From Gonocerus acuteangulatus (Eukaryota > Arthropoda > Insecta > Hemiptera > Coreidae), in the NCBI GenBank assembly GCA_946811695.1, contig OX328126.1:85259536-85323535 (forward strand): 64,000 nucleotides of DNA, written 5' to 3'. The notes under the pieces were generated by a model, which saw nothing but the letters and a program-made list of their open reading frames with translations, made no database searches and was not told where the DNA came from. The position numbers were made by a program, and so were the translations under genes. Of this stretch, positions 34,700 to 62,198 are shown piece by piece. Every line of letters begins with the position of its first letter. The stretch's first letter is position 1.

Positions 34700-35664
34700 A
34701 ATTTCAAATAGTATATTTGTTAATTCATACTCCATTATAAAGAGCATCTAGACATACATCTTCATTATTTAGTTAGAACCTACTTTCTAACAGACTTAAT
34801 AATTCTTATTATAATATCACAGGATAATGATCAGTTACTGAAATCATACTAATAAAAAAAACAGTAAAATAATATATAAATACAAATAGGTCGTGCATTT
34901 GTGAAAAAATAACAGTACATTTAATAGTAACAATTTATTAATCTCTAAAATATTGAATATAAAATGTACATTATACAGCAATGTTTATACATCATTGTTA
35001 TATTCACAAGAAAATTATTTATTTATATAATGTATTTTTACAGCTTTTAAACCTGTACAAATATACATATAATCATTTGAAAATTAAATAAAGCATAATC
35101 TTTAATATATATATTTTTACAATAGATTATCACGTTATAAAACTAGGAATAAATTGCAAAACAGTAACAAATAAATAGTATTTTTAGAGGAATGTGGCGC
35201 AGTATTGACTGCATTATTTAGTGTACTTAATATTATTAATCATTTTCCGTATGTACAAGTAAAAACCGTTTAAGAAAGTATTTGAACAAACTGAAAAAGT
35301 ATGAAATCTAGTATTGTACAGATGAAGGCAGACATTTCTATTAATCTATCACACATCCATTTCTCAGAACATAGCAAACTGGTAAAATAAACATTTCAGC
35401 AAGTTAATGACAAGGCAAATAAAAAATAAAAAAAAATACAAAGAAAAGAATAACAAAACAATAATTCCGCTTGAAAATAAGAAAGCTATTAGAAAACAAA
35501 TTATATAAAGTTCCATTACGCTTTGTTTCATTTAACCTCTTCATTGTTGGATAGGCGAATGCTTTGTATATGCTAGAAGCTACACAGTAAACAAAGCTTA
35601 CAATGTATATTTCAGTTTTATGTTCCTTTTTTTTTTAAAGATGATTTATATTAGTAAATGTGCT
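34700..35664 (-). other. probable 3' UTR and downstream flank of STAM
   Basis: AT-rich, no ORF or repeat recognised. On the minus strand several AATAAA-type signals occur, for example the complement of tttatt near 34933. The true transcript end is not determinable here. Confidence 0.3.
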
Positions 35665-51246
<15,582 letters not shown>

Positions 51247-51768
51247 TTCACCATAAGACTTCGTAATATGTAACAATAATTTAGAGGAGGATTTTCAAAC
51301 AAGATAACAATCACTTTTATTTACTATCATTTGGCAGTAATACACTTCATTTTGACGAACATCTATTCCACTGAATTCTAGATTAAGAATTACAAGAATA
51401 TTTTCACATTTCATTTTCATATTATTTTTTACGTCGAATTTTAATTGTGGCAGTTAAGTTATACGAGAAATTAAGTTTTTGTTAATTGAGATTTTCAGAA
51501 AAACTTTCTTTGAAAAAATACATTGTAAACATCGTGCTCAAGAAAGATCATAAATTACCTAAAAATTAATTTTAAAAATTTAATATTACAATTTGTTATT
51601 TGTGAATAAATTATCCTTTAAAATTATTTACATTTTTCTCTGTGGGGTTATACAGAATTCATTTAAATCACCTGGTTGATTCAATGTTCCCGCCGTTTCC
51701 AATGTTTTGTTTGTTATCCTACTAAGTACTGGATTATTTTTTTGGGATTGTGTTAATATTGAGTAAAA
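51247..51768. promoter_or_regulatory. shared upstream region between STAM (-) and FEN1 (+)
   Basis: 522 bp separate the two start codons, which point away from each other. No repeat or third gene is visible in the gap, so it must hold both 5' UTRs and presumably both promoters. It is AT-rich with no obvious CpG island. Bidirectional promoter function is inferred from arrangement only. Confidence 0.5.
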
Positions 51769-51850
51769 ATGGGAATTCTTGGATTATCCAAGCTCATCGC
51801 CGATATAGCGCCTCAAGCTATAAAAGAAAGTGACATTAAAAATTACTTTG
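51769..51850 (+). CDS. Fen1: FEN1 coding exon 1
   Basis: ATG in the context aaaaATGG. Encodes [20 protein letters not shown] then SDIKNYF plus one base; donor gtaata. The N-terminal glycine after Met is required for FEN1 folding at the active site. Confidence 0.94.
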
Positions 51851-54800
51851 GTAATACTTTTTGAGCCATATCCATAGCTTTATAGCCCTTACCTCTGTGA
51901 TCACATTGAGTGAATATATTAATTTATTGAAATTAGTCACGTTCGGCGTGTTTAAAAACTCCTTTTTTTTATTATTTTTGTTTGTTGGTTATGGATTGGA
52001 AAGACATGGAAATTGCAGGTTTTTATTTGTCTTGCACAATGGAATTTTCCAGTTCTAACCTAGGGACTTGCAGTCTCTAACTTTTTTCAAGCTTTTCCTG
52101 AATTCAAATATCTTAAGTCAGCCTTGAATAAGTGACGTTAATAAGTATAGTCACCCAGTCACCCGGACTCAAGAATATCAGAAGGCCATTTTGAAAATGC
52201 TTTTCTTTTAAATATAGATTGACCCTAGTGGATAACAGTCTTCTGTCATGAATTTAATTTTACAAATAGTATTGTACATTTCCTTCAGCTAGTCCATTGC
52301 AATGCACATATTGCAACCAAGGAAGTCTCCAAAGTTTTTCTATCTTTTTCCAAAGTTCGTACAATCTCTAGAAGATACATGTCCCTTTACTTTGCAGAGT
52401 GCAATGGGATTAACATCTACAATTCATTAGTAGTTTATTCAAGCTATCTCTCTCAGTTCACTTGTTCTATATCCAGTACTTTACTAGTTTAGTAAACAAT
52501 ACTGCCCAAACGTTCATCAGAAGTATCAAAATTTGTATTAATAGTGCTAGCCTGGTACTCTAGACCTTGACAGCTGATGTAGCAGAAATAATATATTTTT
52601 CATTATGAAATCACTCACATTACATTATATATTCACAGAAATCGCTCTGTAAGCAGTCTTTTCATGTTTCATAATGTAGAAAAAAGTTCTTTTAAATTAA
52701 ATTAAATAAGGTTAAAATAAATTAGCTTTCAAGACAGAAAAATGTTGTGAGTACGAGAGTATTTACAGAAAAATGTGATTACAAGTGTAATTATAACCAA
52801 ATATGTAACTACAAGTGTAATCGTAATCATATACTCGTGGTCTGTGATTATAATCGCTATTATGATTATGCCCAACTCTGGTCACGGGTGACCCCATGGC
52901 GCTTAATGTGTTAAATACTAATGTTTAAAGTCTCGACTTCCTTCCACAGTAGTTGTAGCTCTAGTTGTACTAGGTTCTCCTTCTCAAGTTCCAACTGTGG
53001 GCCTATGTATTTATAACATAGCCTCTTGAGGAGTCACCAAAATGTTTTGAAACATGTAGCTAAAAGAATAATGGAACAAGTGATGTTTAAAGTGATGTAC
53101 TTTTTTACCTCGAACAAATTTAAAGGCTCTCTCAAACCGGTGCGTGACAGGTAGGGGGAATCCCACTTCAGGGACGGGACAGGGTATCACTGGGCCTCCA
53201 AAACTGCAGCGGGAACGGGATATTATTATTTTGTTTATTCCAGATAAAATTGTGTTTATAGAAGTCATTTTTTATTTGTTTACAGATATGGTCATTAGCA
53301 CCATTGAAAATTATTTCAATGTTAACAAATTATGAGACATTGTAATAATATACTGGTATCCAGAAAGTTTTTGATTTTTTTTTTAACTATAATTTAATCT
53401 GATACTAAATTAAACACTGCAACTAATGATGCTATGTTCAAATGGTGTTAGTTCCTTTGGTCGTATATCGGATACAACCTTACTCCTAGATTTAAACCTA
53501 AAATTGCTATGTATATATTTCCTATATCGTCCCTGCCATGTCAAACTAACGAATATGTAAATCGGAGCAAAATAGGAACGAACATATTTTATCCATTGAC
53601 GAAATAATATACTCAAAAATGGTCTTATTCGGTACTTTATTTAAGGCATTAAAGGCTATTCTGTAAAGGGGTTAGAGTTGCGACAAGCCGTATCGCCCGC
53701 CCAAGAGCAAAGTCCCGAATCTAAAAACGAGATTTTCCATTTTCGATAGTTTGACATGGCAGGGACGATATGATAGTTTAACACTCACAATAACGCCCTC
53801 CCACTTACTCACAAATATACATAATAAATACTGGCTTCCTTAACATACAAACTCACTCTAAACACACTCATGCATTATTTAAAGAAGACATGTCTTCAGA
53901 TGAAGAAGAGGCTCTCTTGTAATTAGCTTTAGCCGGACAGGGCCTAAGTACGTTATTTGAATGGTAAGGAATAAAATAATTATTTACAAGGCTAAAATAC
54001 GTTTCTTATAAAATATTATTACCGGGAAAAGGATTCATGAATCCTTCATGAATGAAAGTAAAACAAAACGATCAACTTACGAGTAATATCTCACCTTAAA
54101 GTCCGGCCTCCATTTAAATAACAAACAATTTTAAATTTACTTAGTGATGAGCTTCTCAATTTGTGACATACTAGACACAGGACGCGGAAAATACCTTGTA
54201 CGATGCAAAGTGAGACTAGAACGCTGCTGACAGCGGGCGATCCCGTGCCTGTTTGAACACACCCACAGCCCACCATGTAAATAGGTCCCGCACATTTTCC
54301 TCTCCCGCTCCGGTTTGAGAGAGCCTTAAATTTGTTGACTTTTGTAACTTTTAACAGCTGTGAATAATAGTTGTATAAATTATTTTTTGTAGGAAGGAAG
54401 GTGGCTATTGATGCGTCTATGTCTCTGTATCAGTTCTTGATAGCAGTTCGAAGTGAGGGACAACAACTAGTCTCTGCTGATGGTGAAACTACAAGGTATT
54501 ATCTAATGCACTTGCAATCATGTTTTATGGAAGCAGAATTGTTTATTCAGCTATTGTAAAAACATGAATCGATGTGATATAATCTAATATCTATTATAAA
54601 TATAATCATAACAGTTTCTACCGTCATTATTAGAATACAGATCAACTTACTCAAATTTATTCAGATTGAAAAATTGCTTTTCTAAAAATTAATTGTTAAT
54701 TTTGAACTCAATCGAATAATTGTTAAAGGTATATTTAATACGTTCGTTAAGGTTTTGACATACTTTGTCTTTGAAGAAAAGAAAGGCACCGTCCCAATTC

Positions 54801-57800
54801 TGGTATATAAATAATGGTATATAAATAATGGTAACCTAAGTTAAAGAAGTATATATTAACCCTTTTGCTGCTGGAACTCCTACCCGGCAAGAGGTGAGAG
54901 GGTGTGGGACGACCTACCCATCGCTGGCATAATTACGACGTGTTGGCACCTTTTATTATTAATAATAATTACTAAAATGATTGAAATTTTAAGCAATACT
55001 ATTTGATTGATGTCGGATGATAATTCTTTATTTACATAAATACTTTCTACTTTATTTTTATTAAATATTTAAAAAATGATTATTCCTTAATACGTTGACT
55101 GCAGGAGAGGGTAAACCCAAATGCATCCAAAAAATTGTAATTTTATTTCTCCATTTTATGATTTCATTTGTTTTGTTAATGTGAAAAAATAAGTTACCCA
55201 TTTGAGTTTCCTTCAGAAACATGTTTTTTTACCATGATGCACATGTGGGGAAAATCTCCTGCTAAAATTCACAGAAAGGTCTGAGCCCAGAACAATTCCA
55301 GAATAAGGCACTCGTAACACTCCCTGAGACGACGAAGGAACTATGAAACCAGGCTGGAGGTTTGTAGCCGATCCCCAAAACTTTTTAACTTTTTCTCCCA
55401 GCTTGCCAGGTAGCCCCCATGACGCACATACGGTGTCATTCCGCCACAGCAGAGTGATTCATTATTTATCACATGCATTTCATGTGACGCAAATGCAGTG
55501 TTAAGCGATAATACTACGTTGTAACTTTTTATTTACAAAATTTTTTGTTGGGCTAAAATTCTTCCTTAACTAATCAAAAATGATATCCAAGAGTGTTTAT
55601 GTGAAGAACATTTTTTTAAATGGGCAAAAAATATGATTTTCTGAGTGAATTCCCGATGCCGAGAGAATGTGGTGCTGATTTGAAGATATATTTGTTTTTT
55701 TCTCTTTTAATACATGTCAAAATTAAAACCCCTTTTTTAATCATTATTACAAGAAATTATAAAATGAAAAATTAAATAGGAAAGGCATGAACATTTCAGA
55801 ACATTAAACTTTAAAGTCGTTTTCTCAAAACCATATTTTTCAAATTGGGTGATTCTCTGGCGTCTTCAATTTTTGCCCGATTAACTTCAAATTTTAACTG
55901 CAGCTTCCTCATGATATTTGCTAGAAAAGTGCGTAGGATTTATTCAATTCATTGAATTATAACAATTTTATGACCGATTTTCCTCAGATTTCTTAATAGA
56001 AAATGAATAATTGTTCACCATTTTTGAAAATATTAATATTTCTTAAACATCCTATGTACTTTACTAGATTTAACCTTCTTCTTTCGAAATAATTTTAGTT
56101 TTTTGTTCTAGATTAAAAATTTCCGCCCGTGAAAAAAGAAGCTTCCGTTTGTCAGACATTTATTTATTATTTTTTTTAAAGAATTGAAACTTTTTTTTTT
56201 GGATACTTTAACATCCCCTATAAAACGTTTTATATAAAGAATTAAAAAATATTGATTTACTTGTTATTTATAATTTGAAGAAAATGGCTTTGATTTTGAT
56301 CAAACAAGGTAGTATTACCCCTTAAGTTTGCTATTTCTATTATTTTTATCGAGTACTTCTCAATAATAGTTGGTGACTAAATTTCCTATCCCCATTGTAA
56401 TTTGAGCCTTGGAGCACCTGCACCTGGCTTAAAAAAACACCAAATATTGGATTCTTCTTTTTTTGTAAAAAAAGACGAGTTCCATAAATTGCGGATGGAT
56501 GGGTCTTGTGTGAGCCACTTTGTTGGTCTTTAGCAGTTACACGATAAAAAGGCAAAGGCAATATATTGGCTTTTAGCAGCATAAGGATTAAGAGTAAAAT
56601 ATGTTTTATTTCCACATAGCTTCACTTGTTAATATTTATCATTGATTTCCTGAAATTTATTAACAGTAAGTACTTACAGAGTACAAAGATAATGTTACTA
56701 GGCAGATTCTCCCTTCAGGATGTTAGCAGTGCAGGGAATAAAGAAAAGTTGGCTGTAATCCAAACAGCCAACCTTCTGCAAGCATTCTTACAATTCCCTC
56801 TTTGTGCTATTAATATTATAGTAATCATCCTTCAAAACGAAAGCAGTATTTTTAACGCCCCGTCTAATGACAGAGTTTTTGCGATTAAAAATTGATAAAC
56901 AGTTTCTTATTTATGTATTTTAATGGAGCATCCAGGGAATAAGTGCCAGGCTATCTATAGGTTGCCACCTCTTCAAAACATCCTTGGTAGAGCAGGGTAA
57001 TTTTTTCAATGGATCATCCTGAAATGAAAAAACGCAACCTCTTGCAGGGATTCGAACCTCCATTTCCGGTATGGGTATCCACGGTGTTAGCCACTGGACC
57101 TTTGGAAGAGCGTAGTTTCTTGTTCTATGCTTTTCAAATCACAGTAGGCTTTGATTATGATGTGGAAAAGCACTAAGATGACACAGTTTCTGCGAGTTGG
57201 CCTTTTTAGTTTTAGCACGGTTCCTCCCTCCCTCCGGAAGGGAGGAACCGTGCTTCTCCCTGCTTACGAGGTCAACCTCATAAGCAGGGAGAAAACCTGC
57301 TTATGAGGTTGACCTCGTGACGCAATCCAGAAGTGCAGATGATTGCGGAAAAAAAAATCTAGCTATCGGGGCGCTTACTTGTGAGTTTCTTAGAAACGTT
57401 TTAAGAACTCCAAGTAAATTTTCAACATTTTGTTTTTCATGCGAATGCTTGAGAAGTGTGTTTTCTCGCTTTAACTGAACATTTTTCTAATTAAGTACTA
57501 CACATACAAAAATTTTCGTTTGAATCAGAGAGGGGCACATTGTACACTCCCCTTGTAAATGATGAATTCAATTTGATTAACATAAGAAAATGATTTATTA
57601 TTGCTAAGATAATACTTTACAAGGGGAAAATCATCTATTTAGCGATGCTCTATAGCAATAAATTATTGCTAAAATTGTTTCACTCGTAGGACAAATTGTA
57701 TTTACAATTAATGAAGCAATTTTTCTTATTGCCATTATTTTTGTTGCAGCCATTTAATGGGAACATTTTATCGAACCATTAGATTAGTTGAAAATGGTAT

Positions 57801-60800
57801 CAAACCTGTTTACGTGTTTGATGGAAAACCTCCACAGCTAAAGTCATGTGAACTTGAAAAGCGTGCCGAGAGGAGAGAAGAAGCACAAAAAGAACTTGAT
57901 AAAGCCACTGAAGCCGGTACATATTCTTTTCTTTCTCCTATTTGAGTACGTTTCCTTTTGTATTTTGACCGAACTTATTTTCTACAGGTGATGCAACGTT
58001 AATGGATAAATTCAACAGGAGGCTTGTTAAAGTAGAAAAGAAACATGTGAGTGAGTGTAAGGAGCTCCTGAAATTAATGGGCATTCCCTACGTAGAGGCA
58101 AGTCATTGTGCTTTAAATGTTGTAGTTGCTACATCCACAATAATTGTTGTTTTTTTATCGTTGTAGTTTCTTTTTTGTCCTAACTAATAAGAAGAAATAA
58201 TTTTCTTTACTTAATAGTCTAAATTCAAATTTAATCAGATTCATTATTTACATAATTCAAATTATCATATTTCCTATAAAGTAATCAATTTGAATAATCT
58301 TCTAAAATGTACCATTTATTTTACTTAATACTTGGGGAGCTGGTAAGCGCACGTTTCATGAAGTGTTTTGTGCACCTTGAAATTTTGCTGTAGTGCATCG
58401 CTTGGGTAGATAAGAAGGTAAATACGTGTTGGCTAGACTTACCGTTGAACACCAGGTACTGCACATAGGGGAAAGGTGCAAAAAAATATTTCCCCAAAAT
58501 TGAGTTTTATTCAGAAGCCAACTATCTTTAATGTAAAATTAAGACAATTTTACAATGAAAAATAAATAAGGCAGACACTTTTAAGGGGGATAACTTTTGA
58601 AAAAAACTAAATTGTTTTTATTCTAATATTAAATGAGAGTTTTATTCACGCTGCCATTTAAACCGGGACAGCTGTAAAAGATCATGTGAGCAAGAACCAA
58701 TGAGAGCACAGAGAAAAACCACTACTGCACGGTGCTCTCATACATTCTTACGGTTACACGCAGTGTATCAAAGGCAACATTTATTTTCATGTTTCCTGAT
58801 AATTAAGGGTCATTCCATGTCAAATCAACACACTTTTTGACCTCACCCTTTCTGATTTTAATGAAAATTGGTACACCCAAAGTAGGTGTTGGGACTAATA
58901 AAAATGCCAAATTTCAAATTTTTATCTAAAACGGTTATCAAAATACGGCCACGTAAAGTTTTCAAAAAGCGTCAAAATCTCGCTTTTTCAAAATATTTTA
59001 ATAGACACAACTCCTCTCCTGTTTACGTTACAAACATGGAGAAGGTGTCATTATTTAGCTCTTTATATGCCCTTTCAAACAACATGCAACACATGATAGG
59101 TTATGAGACAAAATTTTTTTCAAAATCAAAAATAAAATTTTGAATCTAAATATTTTCAAAAAAACATCTTCAAAAATTTTGAAAAATTATATATAGTAGG
59201 TACTATTATTACTAATTTGTATAGCAAATTTGGTTATGGGATGGAAATGGGTTCTAAGTCAAAATAATTTAAAACCGAAGGCGGCTTTGGACTAATTTTA
59301 CGTATTTTTATATATAAAAGCTTTTTAATACATAATTGTATAATTTAATCCAAACTTTACTGTTGCATGTATATTATAGACACTTCAACTTCATTATCTT
59401 AATTACAGAACTAATTAAAAAAAATATTATACCTTAATAATTTGTTGTAATAAGTTTAATTTAGAATATTTGTCTAAAATTTAATGATATATTGTACTCA
59501 AAATATTTTAATTGACTAGGAACTTAAATAAAACATAAATATCAACAATTTACATATTTATAAATGTTAAACTATTAAAGTGGTTGAATATTTTACAGTG
59601 AACTTGCACAAGGTCTGCAAATGTTGGAGGTACTGGGATAACGTTTCATCGCTTCTTGAAATTTCATATTCGGTTACCACGTCATTTCTCTCTTTTAGAG
59701 TTATAAGACTCACAGTACATAATAAATTAGTAAATGGGAGCCGTAATATATCTAGTCTTCTTCGGTAGCTGAATGATGGAGAAGGTCCTTTGGGATGAAG
59801 GAAGGAAACTTATACTTCATCGCCGTTTTTGTTTTTGTCCTTTATATAACCAAGGCACTAGTTAGAGTCATAGACTATACTTATGTACTATTTACTAATA
59901 TATTATCTACTGTGAATCCCATAACTCCAAAAGGAAAACATTACGAGGTTACCGAACATGAAATTTTCAACACTTGTTGACCATAAGTAAGTTTCACTGT
60001 AAAATATTCAACCTCTTTAATAGTTTAACATTTATAAATATGTAAATTGTTGATATATGATTGTTGATATTTATTGTTTTGTTGATTTTTTGTATGATAT
60101 GTTTTTTTGTTTGATAGTCTTTCTGAACAAAAGTCTCAATGGGCCCAAAACCCGAAAGTTGAAACTTTTGGGTATCCGAAGTTTTCCATTTTTAATTTTT
60201 GCAAAATCTCGAGATCTCTGGTTGGAAGGTTTCCCGAGCCATTTGGCCAGTAAAAAAAAAATACTTATCAATTATTTTCAGAAGACCTTTCGAACGACAC
60301 CACATTTGACACTCCTACCCCCGTGGGGGTGGGGGGAAGCTTTTTTTTTTGCAATTATCGTCTATCCATTTTCATTTGAAGATCTTTTCGAAGGTAATAC
60401 ACTGAAACTTTGCCTCACACCCTTACCCCACCCCCACCCCTTGGGATATGCTCGTCATCATCAAAACATCAAATATCCGACTTCTTACTCGCTGAATCAT
60501 ACAATAGATGCAGCTGATCGATAGCAAACGAAAAGTCAAAACAGTTGACAGTAGTCGAAGAGACAAAAAGCGGCCCTTTTCAGGGCCACTAATGTTAAAG
60601 TCTGCTAACAGAACACTTTTTTTTGCGAAAAAAGGCCTTTTTTTGAAACATACGAGCTGGAGGTGGGGTGGGGTGGGGGTGAGGTAAGGGTGTGAGGCAA
60701 GGTTTCAGTACATTGCCTTCAAAAAGATCTTCAAATGAAAATGGATAGACGATAATTACAAAAAAAAAGCTCCCCCCCCACTCCCATGGGTGGAGGGGGT

Positions 60801-61370
60801 AGAAGTAGTTTGGATTAGCAGGACTCTACAATAGTTTTATATGAAATGATGTATAAATTGTTTAATTTTGTGTTATAGGCTCCTTGTGAAGCTGAAGCAC
60901 AATGTGCTGCTCTTGTGCGAGCAGGAAAGGTATATGCTAGTGCAACCGAAGATATGGATGCTCTTACTTTTGGCACAAATATTCTTCTCAGACACCTCAC
61001 ATTTTCAGAAGCTCGTAAAATGCCAATTCAAGAATTTCATTTAGATAAAGTATTACAGGGCCTTGAAATGACTCAAAATGAGGTACATGAAACTCCTTAA
61101 TTTCATTCTGTTATCAATTTATATATTACAACCTGTGTAATAGGGAAATAGTTTATAGATTTGTGTATTTTGCTTGGCTGTGACTACTGTCCTTCAATAA
61201 GAGGCATCGGACCAAAAAGAGCTACTGAACTATTGCGTCAGCACAGGACAATAGAATCTCTCTTAGCAAAGCTTGATAAAGAAAAATATCAAGTGCCCGA
61301 AGATTGGGGATATCAGGAGGCGCGGAAGCTGTTTATAGAACCAGAAGTTACAGATCCAAGCACTATTGAG
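51769..61370 (+). CDS. Fen1: Flap endonuclease 1 (FEN1), first six exons, 3' end beyond window
   Basis: Structure-specific nuclease that removes 5' flaps in Okazaki-fragment maturation and long-patch base excision repair. Exons 51769-51850, 54393-54495, 57750-57916, 57988-58097, 60879-61082 and 61152-61370 join in frame to 295 aa. The N-terminal XPG domain begins [20 protein letters not shown]. All seven catalytic carboxylates fall at the numbering of human FEN1: D34 ([10 protein letters not shown]), D86 (VFDGKPP), E158 and E160 ([10 protein letters not shown]), D179 and D181 ([10 protein letters not shown]), D233 (LLGCDYC). The helix-hairpin-helix [11 protein letters not shown] follows. The family is about 380 aa; the last ~85 residues, with the PCNA-binding motif, are not in the window. 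The exon 4/5 intron uses a GC donor. Confidence 0.96.
51851..53113. other. FEN1 intron 1, first part
   Basis: No exon. 52755-52880 has gattacaagtgtaatta-type inverted motifs ending tgcccaactctg, like a single hAT-type right end. Confidence 0.4.
53114..54336. mobile_element. ~1.2-kb element with ~27-bp inverted ends
   Basis: acaaatttaaaggctctctc followed by aaaccgg on the left; the complement ending aatttgtt on the right. Subterminal gggacggga/cagcggga motifs occur near both ends. Interior inverted pair tatcgtccctgccatgtcaa at about 53526 and its complement at about 53747. No transposase. Confidence 0.65.
54393..54495 (+). CDS. Fen1: FEN1 coding exon 2
   Basis: Acceptor ttgtag, donor gtatta. 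Encodes [20 protein letters not shown] onward to ADGETT, with catalytic D34. Confidence 0.95.
54496..55796. other. FEN1 intron 2, first part
   Basis: Possible TTAA-type MITE ends at 54857 (ttaacccttttgctgctgg) and at 55087 and 55501 (ttaa near cgttgactgc and gcagtg). Not certain. Confidence 0.3.
55797..56325. repeat. dispersed ~570-bp repeat, copy 2
   Basis: Same-orientation counterpart of 40765-41330; here in FEN1 intron 2. Left and right limits are approximate. Confidence 0.7.
56905..57115 (-). repeat. tRNA-derived SINE, third type
   Basis: Minus strand: ggtccagtggctaacaccgt (A-box zone), gaggttcgaatccctgc (B box), then ggtggcaacctatagatagc near the 3' end. The head differs from family 1, but the 3' tail motif is alike. 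Confidence 0.65.
57215..57317. repeat. cluster of alternative hairpins
   Basis: Three perfect or near-perfect stems in 103 bp: gcacggttcctccct/agggaggaaccgtgc (57215-57253), ctccctgctta/taagcagggag (57256-57291), and cgaggtcaacctcataagca/tgcttatgaggttgacctcg (57267-57317). The last two exclude each other. Confidence 0.85.
57750..57916 (+). CDS. Fen1: FEN1 coding exon 3
   Basis: Acceptor ttgcag, donor gtacat. Encodes [33 protein letters not shown] (catalytic D86) and the charged helix [16 protein letters not shown] of the helical gateway. Confidence 0.96.
57988..58097 (+). CDS. Fen1: FEN1 coding exon 4
   Basis: Acceptor ctacag. Encodes [20 protein letters not shown] onward to [11 protein letters not shown]. 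The frame continues only if the exon ends at 58097, directly before gcaagt, a GC donor. Confidence 0.93.
59540..60055. mobile_element. 516-bp foldback element
   Basis: Arms about 59540-59605 and 59989-60055 pair over ~66 bp (tatcaacaatttacatattt; aaatatgtaaattgttgata). Further pairing extends inward around atattcggttaccac and ggttaccgaacat. Confidence 0.75.
60311..60803. mobile_element. ~493-bp foldback element with G/C-rich ends
   Basis: Left about 60311-60440, right about 60663-60803: acgataatt...cattttcatttgaagatc pairing and ccttaccccacccccacccc against the complementary G-run. It ends 75 bp before FEN1 exon 5. Confidence 0.75.
60879..61082 (+). CDS. Fen1: FEN1 coding exon 5 (XPG-I domain)
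   Basis: Acceptor ttatag, donor gtacat, 68 whole codons. Encodes [20 protein letters not shown] onward to LEMTQNE, with E158, E160, D179 and D181. Confidence 0.96.
61152..61370 (+). CDS. Fen1: FEN1 coding exon 6 (helix-hairpin-helix)
   Basis: Acceptor aaatag after a short 69-bp intron; donor gtatgt. Encodes [20 protein letters not shown] (D233) and the DNA-binding H2TH region, ending VTDPSTIE. No following exon is recognisable up to base 64000. Confidence 0.95.
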
Positions 61371-62035
61371 GTATGTTTATTTATTCTTTCTCATAATAAG
61401 TGTTCATTGATTTTCAAAGAAACATTCTAACCAGTCATAAGATTGCAAAGGCCTCATACATGGGCATTATCAAAACCAAAGTTGTTTATACTTGAGACAA
61501 TTAGCAATTATCTGAGCATCGCACCGACCAAACTATGGCCTTAATATGCTGTAAGGTCTTTCAGATATGTGTACAGTATCTTCCTCTTCTGGCCTATTAT
61601 AGAACTGAAATAGCATTTATAGAATGATTATGAAATAATTACTAATCTTTTAATAATTATTGATTATATATAAAGATTATTGCTATTAGTAATTGTATTT
61701 TTAGTTATCAATCTATTGATTGTTCAGTAGCTAGAAGCCTTATATATGTCTATAATAAAATACGCATGTATAATTCTTCTCTATGTATGTACCACTAAAT
61801 AAAATTTTATAACATTATGACATTGTGCCCTCAAAAATTTATTTTAAAAATTGTAGCAGATTATATATTTAAAACATTCTTCACACAAACACAACTTCAT
61901 TAATATCTATTATTCACTGCTCTGGTGCGCTTGTTATATCTCATTTGAGCCTTAACATAGGATGAACTTTCACACGTAGGGCCACATCCAGTTTAATAAA
62001 ATGAAATAAATATGGCCGTCATCGATCAGAATGAA

Positions 62036-62100
62036 TGAATGAATGAAATGAATGAATGAAAAGTTTTATTCTTATTCCGGGACAGAAGTCCCATAGGAAT
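62036..62100 (-). mobile_element. LINE 3' end with (CATT)n tail
   Basis: Minus strand: attcctatgggacttctgtc, ccggaataagaataaaac, then CATT repeats. This fits a LINE 3' UTR ending in a short tandem tail. No ORF remains. Confidence 0.45.
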
Positions 62101-62141
62101 AATTTTGAAATTACAAAATAATTATGAATTTTACGTATAAA

Positions 62142-62198
62142 CTTAAAAATCAGCTGTTTAGAATCCATAAACTTAAAGATCAGCTGTTTAGAATCCAT
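62142..62198. repeat. ~30-bp tandem duplication
   Basis: Two adjacent copies of a block containing atcagctgtttagaatccat. Confidence 0.85.

Larger units (their letters stand above)
58098..60878. other. FEN1 intron 4 (GC-AG)
   Basis: Holds a ggtcattccatgtcaaatca repeat block (58806 onward) and two large foldbacks (59540-60055, 60311-60803). No coding exon seen. Confidence 0.5.

Noticed and set aside
60057..60524. 155-aa plus-strand ORF
   Set aside because: Lies across two foldback elements in FEN1 intron 4 and has no recognisable domain; a chance frame.
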